Source: an uncultured Collinsella sp.
GTDB lineage: Bacteria > Actinomycetota > Coriobacteriia > Coriobacteriales > Coriobacteriaceae
Assembly (NCBI GenBank): GCA_900549185.1
Contig: URNM01000015.1
Span: 1-22,634 of the forward strand
Reading direction: 5' to 3'
Length of the DNA: 22,634 nucleotides
The stretch's first letter is position 1, and every line of letters starts with the position of its first letter. The notes beneath the pieces were generated by a model. It searched no databases and was not told the origin of the DNA. It was given only the letters and a program-made list of their open reading frames with translations. Position numbers and translations under genes: made by a program. Shown piece by piece: positions 15,422 to 22,588 of this stretch.

Positions 15422-15478
15422 CAAAAACAAAACAGCGCCTTTGCGGCACGCAGCAAGACCGCGAGCACAAAAGCGCTG
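15422..15478 (-). terminator. Intrinsic terminator of selC
   Basis: On the minus strand CAGCGC(T)TTTGTG pairs with CGCAAA(G)GCGCTG, and TTTTGTTTTTG follows. It starts eight bases beyond the CCA end of the selenocysteine tRNA, so selC is a separate transcript from mobA. Confidence 0.85.
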
Positions 15479-15486
15479 GTAGCGTA

Positions 15487-15583
15487 TGGCGGGAACGTAT
15501 GTGAATCGAACACATCCAAGACGTTTTGCACGCCTCGCAACGGTTTTGAGGACCGCGGAGCCCACCGGAGCCCATCCGTTCCC
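15487..15583 (-). tRNA. selC: Selenocysteine tRNA, tRNA-Sec (anticodon UCA)
   Basis: A 97-base tRNA including CCA, charged with serine and converted to selenocysteinyl-tRNA by SelA, then delivered by SelB. Hallmarks are a six-bp D-stem with a four-base loop (GGGCTC CGGT GGGCTC, two G-U pairs), a long variable arm (AGGCGT with ACGTCT), a T-arm ATGTG/CACAT around TTCGATT, and an extended acceptor GGGAACG/CGTTCCC with an additional G-A opposition in place of an eighth pair. The discriminator is G, as in E. coli selC. The anticodon loop reads CCTCAAA, so the anticodon is TCA. Position 33 is C where U is nearly universal. It lies between selB and mobA with its own promoter and terminator. Confidence 0.95.
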
Positions 15584-15595
15584 AAGTGCGGCGGT

Positions 15596-15626
15596 ATTTT
15601 ACCAAACCGAAACGGCTCCATCCCAA
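15596..15626 (-). promoter_or_regulatory. Candidate promoter of selC
   Basis: On the minus strand TTGGGA (15626-15621) and TAAAAT (15601-15596) are 19 bases apart. The -10 matches the consensus at five of six bases. The tRNA 5' end follows 12 bases later, a fitting distance for a short leader. The spacing is slightly long. Confidence 0.45.
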
Positions 15627-15640
15627 AAAGACGAGCAAGA

Positions 15641-15707
15641 AGTTGCGGTGGAATAGTTCTTGATTAGGCTGCAAGACCCCAAAAATAGGAACTATTTCAC
15701 CGCAACT
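15641..15707. repeat. Palindromic intergenic repeat, copy 4
   Basis: The arms 15641-15661 and 15687-15707 pair over 21 bases: 19 Watson-Crick pairs and two that are G-U if read as plus-strand RNA. The left arm begins AGTTGCGGTGGAATAGTTCT. The right arm is the same as the truncated copy 1 at 43-63. It ends 25 bases behind the selB stop codon and lies upstream of the selC promoter. Confidence 0.92.
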
Positions 15708-15732
15708 GAGGAGGCGGGAGCAAGTGACCGGC

Positions 15733-17700
15733 CTAGCGCAGGGACCTCAGGCCGCCGGCGTCCTTGTCGAGCACCGTAAAGCGCACGGCATCCAGGTGCT
15801 CCAAGATGCTGATGGCACGCTTGCGCGACACACCCAGGGCCTCGCGCAGCACGCTCGTGGTGGCTGCGCCGCCGGCTGCCTCAATGGCAGCTGCGACGAG
15901 CTCGCGCGCATGGGCCTCGGCGGCAGCGGACAGGGCAACGTCGCGCTCGACCTTAACGATCGAGCGATTGAGCGAAAGCTCGCGCAGGGCACGCGTCATG
16001 GTGTCGCGATCGAGCTGCAACTGCTCGCCCACCTCGGGCAATATCGGTGCATCGAGGCCGGCTTCGTCCAGCAAGGCAACGATACGTTCGCAGGCCTCGC
16101 GCACCACACGCGCCGCGGCGGCAGCGGAGTGCGGGTCGAATACCTCGGCACCCTCAGCGGCACACACGCCACGCGAGCAGCCCTCGGCAATCAGAGCCGC
16201 GGCAACGCCATCATCAGCGGCAGGCCACGCAGCATGGGCAACGGCGCCGGGCGTAAAGCCCGTCTCCTTGGGAGACGCCGCGTGCATGGCTGACAGGGTC
16301 GCCGCCAGTGCATCCATCGCAGCGTCGAGCACGGCGGCATTCACATACAGCGCATCGCCCGAGCCGGCAAGCTCGCACACAGCACCTCGCGCCACCAACT
16401 CGTTCAGCGCGGCATCGACCCCACCGGAAACAAGATCCAGCGCCGCGGCAACGTCGGCAGCCACGACCGGCAACGTCTGTAGCGCCAGCCAAGCGCCCAC
16501 ACCGCCCGCGATATCGCCGGACTCGATCGCCACATACAGCGCACGCTCTCCTTCGGCAAGCTCGCGCGAGCGACGGCAGCGCGAAAGCAGCACACGCCCG
16601 CCGCCAATGAGCATGACGGGCGAATACGACAGCACCACAGCATGGTCTCCGGCTCGCAGCGGCAGCGGCTCCTCCAAGCGCACCTGCACGGTACGGGTCT
16701 CGCCCACCGCCATGGGGGCCTCGCCCTCCATGAACATGATGCGGCCGACAACCTCGGCCGTACCCGCCATCACGTGCACGCGCGCGCCCGACTCGAGCAC
16801 GCGCGGCTTGGCGCCCTCGCGACCCAGGTAGGTGAACGTCATCATAAAGCGCAACGTCTGACCAAAGCGGTCCGCCACGCCCAGCATCTCGCCACGGTCA
16901 AGTGCCGCAACACCGTCACCAACCAGGTTGAGCGCCACGCGTTGCCCAGGCAGCGCGCGCGGCGTATCGCCATGCACCTGAATCCCGCGCACACGGCAGA
17001 CCGTACGCGACGGCAAAGCCGTCAGCTCGTCGCCCACCACAACCGGCGCATCGTGCAGCGTTCCCGTCACGACGGTGCCGGCGCCCTTGATAGTAAAGCA
17101 GCGGTCAATCGGCAGGCGCGGCGCGGCATCGCTCCGCTCGGCACGCTCGCGACAGGTATCCCAGCAGACACCCACCTGCTCGTCGAGCACCGCAAGCAGC
17201 CCGTCAATCCCCTCGCCCGTCTTAGACGACACGGGCACAATTGGCGCGCCCGCAAACACGGTACCCGACAAAAAGTCATCGACATCGAGCTCGGCAAGCT
17301 CGGTCATCTCGGCGTCGGCCAGGTCGCACATCGTCAGCGCGACCACCATATGCGTAACGCCCAACAGCTCCAGCACATGCACGTGCTCGCGGGTCTGCGG
17401 CATCACGCCCTCCACGGCAGAGACCACCAGCACGGCAACGTCGATGCCCGTGGCGCCCTGCACCATGGCCCGCAAGTAATGCGCGTGGCCCGGCACGTCG
17501 ACCAGGCCAACGATCTTGCCACTCGGCAACGCCAGCTCGCCAAAGCCCAGCTCCACGGTCATACCGCGACGGCGCTCAACCTCCAGACGGTCGGGGTTCT
17601 TGCCGGTCAGCGCCTCGATCAGCGCCGACTTACCGTGGTCGACGTGGCCCGCCGTGCCAACGATAACGGGACACTCCACCAGCGCTTGAACCTCACTCAT
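15733..17700 (-). CDS. selB: Selenocysteine-specific translation elongation factor SelB
   Basis: A 655-residue GTPase that binds selenocysteinyl-tRNA and the SECIS hairpin of selenoprotein mRNAs and brings the tRNA to UGA codons. The N-terminal GTPase shows G1 G18-HVDHGKS25, switch RRGMTVELGFGE and G3 D68-VPGH72. EF-Tu-like beta barrels follow, then a C-terminal half of winged-helix repeats that bind SECIS RNA. The G4 position reads T123-M-C-D126, where the family normally has an N/T-K-x-D motif, so the usual Lys is Met. Its ATG overlaps the selA stop as ATGA, so the two are translationally coupled. The protein is longer than E. coli SelB by about 40 residues and Ala-rich in the C-terminal half. 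It is followed by a palindromic repeat and then selC. Confidence 0.95.
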   Translation of the reverse strand: MSEVQALVECPVIVGTAGHVDHGKSALIEALTGKNPDRLEVERRRGMTVELGFGELALPSGKIVGLVDVPGHAHYLRAMVQGATGIDVAVLVVSAVEGVMPQTREHVHVLELLGVTHMVVALTMCDLADAEMTELAELDVDDFLSGTVFAGAPIVPVSSKTGEGIDGLLAVLDEQVGVCWDTCRERAERSDAAPRLPIDRCFTIKGAGTVVTGTLHDAPVVVGDELTALPSRTVCRVRGIQVHGDTPRALPGQRVALNLVGDGVAALDRGEMLGVADRFGQTLRFMMTFTYLGREGAKPRVLESGARVHVMAGTAEVVGRIMFMEGEAPMAVGETRTVQVRLEEPLPLRAGDHAVVLSYSPVMLIGGGRVLLSRCRRSRELAEGERALYVAIESGDIAGGVGAWLALQTLPVVAADVAAALDLVSGGVDAALNELVARGAVCELAGSGDALYVNAAVLDAAMDALAATLSAMHAASPKETGFTPGAVAHAAWPAADDGVAAALIAEGCSRGVCAAEGAEVFDPHSAAAAARVVREACERIVALLDEAGLDAPILPEVGEQLQLDRDTMTRALRELSLNRSIVKVERDVALSAAAEAHARELVAAAIEAAGGAATTSVLREALGVSRKRAISILEHLDAVRFTVLDKDAGGLRSLR

Positions 17701-19154
17701 CGAGCAATCGCCTTCTCAACGCACGCGACGAGCGTCGATGCCGCCGTCTCGATATCGCGGTCGCCCACGAGTGTGCGCACATCAAACAGAATGCGGTCGT
17801 GCGAGGCGCGCGTGACGACCGGCGTATCGAAATCTTGGACGAGCGAGCGCTTGAGCGCGTCGACAGACAGGCGCTCATCGACGAGGCGCACGGCAACGCA
17901 CATGGTGGGCAGCTCCACGGTAGGCAGCGAGCCGCCACCAGGGGTCGACGATTCCTCGACGATCTCCACCTGAACGGCACACGGGTAGCCAGCCTTATCG
18001 AGCCCGGCGACCATACGATCGCGCAGCTTGCGGGCACGTCGCTCCAAATGGGCCTGCGGCAACGTAAGCATGTTGAGCACCGGAATATCGCGATGGGCAA
18101 CATCGGCGCCGTCCATGTAGATACGCAGCGTGGCCTCGAGCGCCGTCAGCGCGAGCTTGCCCGGGCGCAGGGCGCGCATAAGCGGATGTGACCCACAGGC
18201 CTGGACCAGATTGCGACGGCCCATGATAATGCCCGCTTGTGCAGCACCGAGCAGTTTATCGCCCGAGCACGACACCAGATCGAGCCCTGCCAAAACCGAA
18301 GCCGGCGTGGTTTCTTCGCCGCCGCGCACCAAGATGTCGTCGGGCAACAGCGCGCCCGACCCCTGGTCCTCGTAGAACAGCAGGCCATGCTTGTGGGCCA
18401 GAGCGGCAAGCTCCCGAGAGCCCACCTCCTCGTGAAAGCCCTCGATGCGATAGTTGGAAGGATAGACCTTGAGGATCATCGCCGTATCGGGCGTGATGGC
18501 GCGCTCATAGTCGTCCAAATGCGTGCGGTTGGTGGCGCCGACCTCGACGAGTTTGGCGCCCGAAGCCGCCATGACATCGGGGATGCGGAAGCTGCCGCCG
18601 ATCTCGACAAGCTCGCCGCGGCTGACGATAACCTCCTTGCCTGCGGCATGGGTCGCCAGCACCAGCAGTACCGCGGCGGCGTTGTTGTTGACCACAAGCG
18701 CGTCCTCGGCACCGGTGAGTGAGTGGATCAGCTGCGCGGCATGCTCCTTGCGAGACCCGCGCGAGCAGGTGTCGACGCTGTACTCGAGCGTGCTGTAGCC
18801 GCGCGCGACCTCGGCCACGGCCTTGGCGGCCGACTCCGCGAGCGGGGCGCGGCCCAAGTTGGTATGGATGACCACACCTGTGGCGTTAACGGCAGGGCGC
18901 AGGCTCGGCAGTGCAGAGCGATGTGCGCGAAATTCAATGGCCGAGGCCAGCTCGCGCTTGGAATGCGGGGCGGCACCGGCACGAATCGCAGCGCGCTCCT
19001 CGTCGAGTTCGGCCGTGACGGCGGCATGCACCACCGCGTCGCAGGTCTCCCCCGCCGCCTTCACTACCGGCCACTCGGCAAGCAGCTCGTTAACGGAAGG
19101 GATGGCGCGCAGGCGGGCGCGTACCTCATCGGACATGTTCTGGCTATCGCTCAT
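17697..19154 (-). CDS. selA: L-seryl-tRNA(Sec) selenium transferase
   Basis: A PLP enzyme of 485 residues that converts Ser-tRNA(Sec) to Sec-tRNA(Sec) with selenophosphate. The start of the catalytic core carries the family signature ATGVVIHTNLGRAPL (91-105). The PLP-binding lysine is K300 in SCSGDKLLGAAQAG. The N-terminal helical domain, used for tRNA(Sec) recognition, precedes it (residues 1 to about 80). Length fits bacterial SelA. AAAGG lies six bases before ATG 19154; an in-frame ATG at 19136 is less likely. It follows the molybdopterin oxidoreductase gene by 52 bases with no terminator between, so they are probably co-transcribed, and it overlaps selB by four bases. SelD, which makes selenophosphate, is not in the window. 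Confidence 0.96.
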   Translation of the reverse strand: MSDSQNMSDEVRARLRAIPSVNELLAEWPVVKAAGETCDAVVHAAVTAELDEERAAIRAGAAPHSKRELASAIEFRAHRSALPSLRPAVNATGVVIHTNLGRAPLAESAAKAVAEVARGYSTLEYSVDTCSRGSRKEHAAQLIHSLTGAEDALVVNNNAAAVLLVLATHAAGKEVIVSRGELVEIGGSFRIPDVMAASGAKLVEVGATNRTHLDDYERAITPDTAMILKVYPSNYRIEGFHEEVGSRELAALAHKHGLLFYEDQGSGALLPDDILVRGGEETTPASVLAGLDLVSCSGDKLLGAAQAGIIMGRRNLVQACGSHPLMRALRPGKLALTALEATLRIYMDGADVAHRDIPVLNMLTLPQAHLERRARKLRDRMVAGLDKAGYPCAVQVEIVEESSTPGGGSLPTVELPTMCVAVRLVDERLSVDALKRSLVQDFDTPVVTRASHDRILFDVRTLVGDRDIETAASTLVACVEKAIAR

Positions 19155-19206
19155 GTGCGGCCTTTCAAAAGAAACGTGGATCAGTCGAATACATCAGCTG
19201 AGTCAA

Positions 19207-21324
19207 TTACTCGTTATTATCCTCGCGCGCCGCGATCTTTTCCACGCGAACGGCGTTTTCCTGGGTGAGCGCGGCACCCGTCAACGGATCCCAACGCAAC
19301 GGCGTATGGTCGAGCGGGCCCACGCCCAAGGCTTGAGCGTCACCGGCATCGCGGCCAAACGAACGCCCACCGGGGGCGGCCGACGTAAAGATGCACGCCG
19401 GATGCAGATAGGGCGTCGTCTCCACGCGCACGCGGTCGCGGCCCATATCGCTCACGAGCTCGACGATCTCGCCGTCGACGATGTCCATGCGCGCAGCAGC
19501 ATCGGCATTCATCTGCACGGCATCCAGGTCCGATCCAGCCTCGGCGGCACCTTGGACCGCAAGCCTTCGCGAGGTATGCGACTCAAAGGGACGGTTGCCG
19601 CTAATGAGGCGAAACATCCCCGGGCCAGGCTCCACCATGGGAGCGATCCAGTCGGGCACACGACCCAGGCCGGCTCGTTCCCATACGTCGCTTGCCAGCG
19701 CAATTTTGCCGCCATCCAGGGGAATCGCCGGCTCGCCCGTACGCGACGGCAACGCAACACCTGTGTCGGCCCAGCCGCGCTCCTTGAGCTCGTCCAGATT
19801 AATTCCAAACGGCTCCACCTGGGCAGCCGCAAGATCGTCAGACGTAAACAGGAAGTACTCGCCCACGCCACAGGCCGCAGCCAACCCGGCAAAGATCTCC
19901 CGCCCCGGTCTCGTGTCGTCATGCAAAATGGGCAGCACGGCGTTGCGGTAGAACACGCGCGAATCGTTGGCGCCCACGACCGTGCCCACACCGCGGTCGG
20001 CCTCCAGATACGTCACGTCGGGCAGCACGAAGTCAGAAGCGCTCGCCGTCTCGGACCAACGAATATCAATCGTCACAAGCAAGTCGAGCTGCTGCAAAAT
20101 ACTCAACCAAGCCTGTGCATTGCCATAGCCCGCACCGGGATTACTGGCATAGACGATGAGCCCACGCAAATCGCCGGCAAGAATCGACTGACCGATGGTC
20201 GTGCACAGGCCGCGCACCGGATCGACCAGTGGATAGCGCTCGGACCCTAGCTTGGGCCGGCGCGGCACCGGCGGCGTCGCAAAGCGTGCGGGATCGAGAT
20301 CGCCCAACACAAGCGGCGTGGACGGATTGAGCGCACCGCCCGCGTGTCCGATGCAGCCCAGCAGCACATCGACCAAGCAGATGGCGCGCGCGGTCTGGGT
20401 GCTATTGGCATACGCGATTCCAATGCCGCCATGAAAGCCCGCATCCACCACCGCAGCAGGCGCCGCGGCAGCCAAATCACGCGCAGTCGCACGGATATCG
20501 TCCGCTGGCACGTCGCACATCGACTCGGCCCACTCGGGCGTCCAAGCACTGGCCGCCTGCGCCAACTCGTCAAAGCCCGTGGTGTAGCGGTCCACGAACT
20601 CGTGATCGTACAGACCCTCGGCAATCAACACGTGGGCAATACCCAACAGCAGCGCCAAGTCGCAGCCCGGGCGCACGCGGAGCCAGCGATCGGCAATAGC
20701 AGCCGAGCCGCTGCGTCGGGGGTCGACCACGATAATCTTCGCCCCGCGCCGGCGCGCATCGTTGAGCGCATCAACGGCCCCCATCGTCGACGAATCGACA
20801 ATGGAGCGCCCCAGATACATGATGCAATCGGTATGCGCCAGGTCGGAGGCGGGGCTGTGGCCCAGACTGTGCTCCCAGCCGGTAAGTCTGCTTACCTCGC
20901 AGGCACCGTCGGCACCGTATACGTTGGGCGAGCCCAGCGCATGCATAAAACGATATGCCCAGTAACGGTCGAACGAGGGCACGCCGAGCGTCATGCCCAG
21001 CGCCCGAGGCCCGTGCTCGTCAACAATCCCCAAAAGACGCTCGGCAATCTGAGCAAACGCCTCGTCCCAGGTAATCGCATCGAACCCCGAGCCATCAGCT
21101 CGTCGGCGCATGGGGTGCATGATGCGGTCGCGCTCGTCAAACGGCATTGCCAGGCGATGCCGACCGCGGGCGCAGAGGGCACGCGCCGCGCACGGATGCC
21201 CCGGCACCGGCAGCTCGGCCACCACGCGACCGTCCTCAACGCGTGCCGCAAAGGCGCAATCGGCATAGCATCCCCCGCATGTGGTCACCACGGCGCGACC
21301 GTCACGCTTCACAGCAGATGCCAT
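19207..21324 (-). CDS. Molybdopterin-dependent oxidoreductase, DMSO reductase family, substrate unknown
   Basis: A 705-residue bis-MGD enzyme. The N-terminal [4Fe-4S] site is C16-x2-C19-x3-C23-x27-C51, followed by A-R53-G where formate dehydrogenases have Lys. The probable metal ligand is C142 in YGADGACEVSR. Formate dehydrogenases carry Sec or Cys followed by His here; this protein has C-E, so a formate dehydrogenase is unlikely. It looks closer to PhsA/PsrA-type sulfur-compound reductases. No Tat signal is present, so it should be cytoplasmic and may work with a soluble partner. ATG 21324 is chosen for AAAGGGG eight bases upstream. A 37-residue upstream extension with a hydrophobic run is the translation of the focA terminator hairpin and not a real membrane segment. 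It lies between focA and selA. Confidence 0.87.
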   Translation of the reverse strand: MASAVKRDGRAVVTTCGGCYADCAFAARVEDGRVVAELPVPGHPCAARALCARGRHRLAMPFDERDRIMHPMRRRADGSGFDAITWDEAFAQIAERLLGIVDEHGPRALGMTLGVPSFDRYWAYRFMHALGSPNVYGADGACEVSRLTGWEHSLGHSPASDLAHTDCIMYLGRSIVDSSTMGAVDALNDARRRGAKIIVVDPRRSGSAAIADRWLRVRPGCDLALLLGIAHVLIAEGLYDHEFVDRYTTGFDELAQAASAWTPEWAESMCDVPADDIRATARDLAAAAPAAVVDAGFHGGIGIAYANSTQTARAICLVDVLLGCIGHAGGALNPSTPLVLGDLDPARFATPPVPRRPKLGSERYPLVDPVRGLCTTIGQSILAGDLRGLIVYASNPGAGYGNAQAWLSILQQLDLLVTIDIRWSETASASDFVLPDVTYLEADRGVGTVVGANDSRVFYRNAVLPILHDDTRPGREIFAGLAAACGVGEYFLFTSDDLAAAQVEPFGINLDELKERGWADTGVALPSRTGEPAIPLDGGKIALASDVWERAGLGRVPDWIAPMVEPGPGMFRLISGNRPFESHTSRRLAVQGAAEAGSDLDAVQMNADAAARMDIVDGEIVELVSDMGRDRVRVETTPYLHPACIFTSAAPGGRSFGRDAGDAQALGVGPLDHTPLRWDPLTGAALTQENAVRVEKIAAREDNNE

Positions 21325-21389
21325 CTCGATTACCCCTTTCATCAGCCAAACACAACAGGCCAAAAGCCCGGCAACGAGCCCCCAGACCC

Positions 21390-21425
21390 AAAAAGCCTCC
21401 CGCACGGCAACGCCCCGCGGGAGGC
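21390..21425 (-). terminator. Intrinsic terminator of the focA-like gene
   Basis: On the minus strand GCCTCCCGC pairs perfectly with GCGGGAGGC around a 13-base loop, followed by TTTTT. It starts 23 bases after the channel gene's stop and 66 bases before the oxidoreductase start, so the downstream genes need read-through or their own promoter. Confidence 0.88.
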
Positions 21426-21447
21426 CCAACGTCAAACAGACGGTACC

Positions 21448-22287
21448 TTACGCCTCGGACTTCTTAGCGTAGATAAACCAGTAGCCGAGCGCGATCAGAA
21501 CCGCACCGCCCACGATGTTGCCCAGCGTGGCGGCGGACAGGTTAAACGCAATGCCCGCGACGTTGAGTGCATCAGCGCCGGCGACGTTGGCACCATAGCC
21601 GCACGCGTGCATCACGGCACCCATGGGCAAAAAGTACATGTTGGCAACGCAGTGCTCAAAACCGCAGGCCACAAAGGCGGCGATGGGCAGCAAAATGCCC
21701 ACAACCTTATCGACTACGGTCTTGCCCGCAGTGCCAATCCACACGGCCAGGCACACAAAGATGTTGCACAGGATGCCGCGGAAGAAGATCGTCACCCAGT
21801 CGACCGTCACCTTGCCGGCGGCGACGCTCACCATGGAGTTGGCGACCGCCTCGCCGTTGAGCTTATAGATGCCGGCCATGTACACCAAAAAGACGATGAA
21901 CAAGGCACCGACAAAATTGCCGACCCACACGACGACCCAAGCCTTGAGCATCTGAGCCAGGGTGATCTTTTTGCTCTTGAGCGCGCAGACCATAAGCGAA
22001 TTGCCGGTAAACAGCTCGGCGCCGCACACCAGCACCAGCACCAGGCCCAGGCAAAAGCACAGGCCGCCCACGACGCGCTGGGCGCCCCAGCCCAGCGTGC
22101 TATCGCTCAAGAACACGGTAAAGAACAGGCCACCGAAGGCAATAAACGCACCGGCGAACATTGCCAACAGAAAGGCCTTTGCGACCGGCAGGTTGGCCTT
22201 GGTCACGCCGGCGGCCTCGGTCTTGGCCTCGATCGCGGCGGGTGCCAGGCAATCAGGAGCGGGATATTCTGCCTTGGAATCTGCCAT
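21448..22287 (-). CDS. focA: Formate/nitrite transporter family channel (FocA-like)
   Basis: A 279-residue integral membrane protein of the FNT family, a pentameric channel for formate or related small anions (nitrite, hydrosulfide). Six hydrophobic segments lie at about 38-60, 71-93, 114-139, 165-186, 194-215 and 243-272. The L-omega-loop signature GAELFTGNS is at 89-97, and the conserved pore histidine is H212 in F210-EHCVANMYFLP. The N-terminus is acidic and longer than in E. coli FocA by eye. ATG 22287 is chosen by length; a GTG at 22296 has a better-spaced AGGA. It follows a hydrogenase maturation protease fragment by 39 bases, which favours formate in a formate hydrogenlyase setting. 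Substrate choice among the FNT anions is inference from context. Confidence 0.9.
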   Translation of the reverse strand: MADSKAEYPAPDCLAPAAIEAKTEAAGVTKANLPVAKAFLLAMFAGAFIAFGGLFFTVFLSDSTLGWGAQRVVGGLCFCLGLVLVLVCGAELFTGNSLMVCALKSKKITLAQMLKAWVVVWVGNFVGALFIVFLVYMAGIYKLNGEAVANSMVSVAAGKVTVDWVTIFFRGILCNIFVCLAVWIGTAGKTVVDKVVGILLPIAAFVACGFEHCVANMYFLPMGAVMHACGYGANVAGADALNVAGIAFNLSAATLGNIVGGAVLIALGYWFIYAKKSEA

Positions 22288-22326
22288 GTCAATCACTTCT
22301 TTCCTAATCAGCAGGGACAAGCGCTC

Positions 22327-22588
22327 CTATTGCTCTTGCCCCAAGCGGACAAAGTGGGAAAAGTCGTTGGCGGCCACGGCGTCGTACACGGCGTCGACGG
22401 CGTCAAAGACCTCCGGGGACATAGGGTTGTAAAACTCCGTATCGCCCGGCTGAATCCCTATGAAGACGATATCTTCGCACGATTGCTCGATTTCCTCGAT
22501 CAGAATCGACAAAGGGAGCGAATGCGTGGTGAACATCGACTTGCGGGCCACGTCACGTTTGTCGAGCAAGCGGATGGCGCCGACGGGC
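22327..22588 (-). CDS. hycI: Hydrogenase maturation protease, C-terminal part (HycI-like), 5' end missing
   Basis: Only the last 86 residues are present; the upstream part is lost at the insert end. They match the C-terminal half of HycI, the endopeptidase that removes the C-terminal tail of the large subunit of E. coli hydrogenase 3 after nickel insertion. Shared features are AIRLLDKRD, the T-T-H of FTTHSLPL (H22 of the fragment is the metal-binding His of the family), IVFIGIQP, and FYNPMS with a downstream A-V-x-x-V-Y pattern. The catalytic Glu and Asp would lie in the missing part. The frame can be read on into MCIRDR, but that peptide is translated adapter sequence. The gene's position before focA suggests that a group 4 [NiFe] hydrogenase / formate hydrogenlyase operon precedes it outside the window. 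Confidence 0.85.

Noticed and set aside
15332..15565. An N-terminal extension of MobA
   Set aside because: The extended frame crosses the selC terminator and part of the tRNA gene, and no ribosome-binding site supports those starts.
19207..21324. A selenoprotein formate dehydrogenase
   Set aside because: The frame has no internal UGA, the ligand position is encoded as Cys and the following His is absent.
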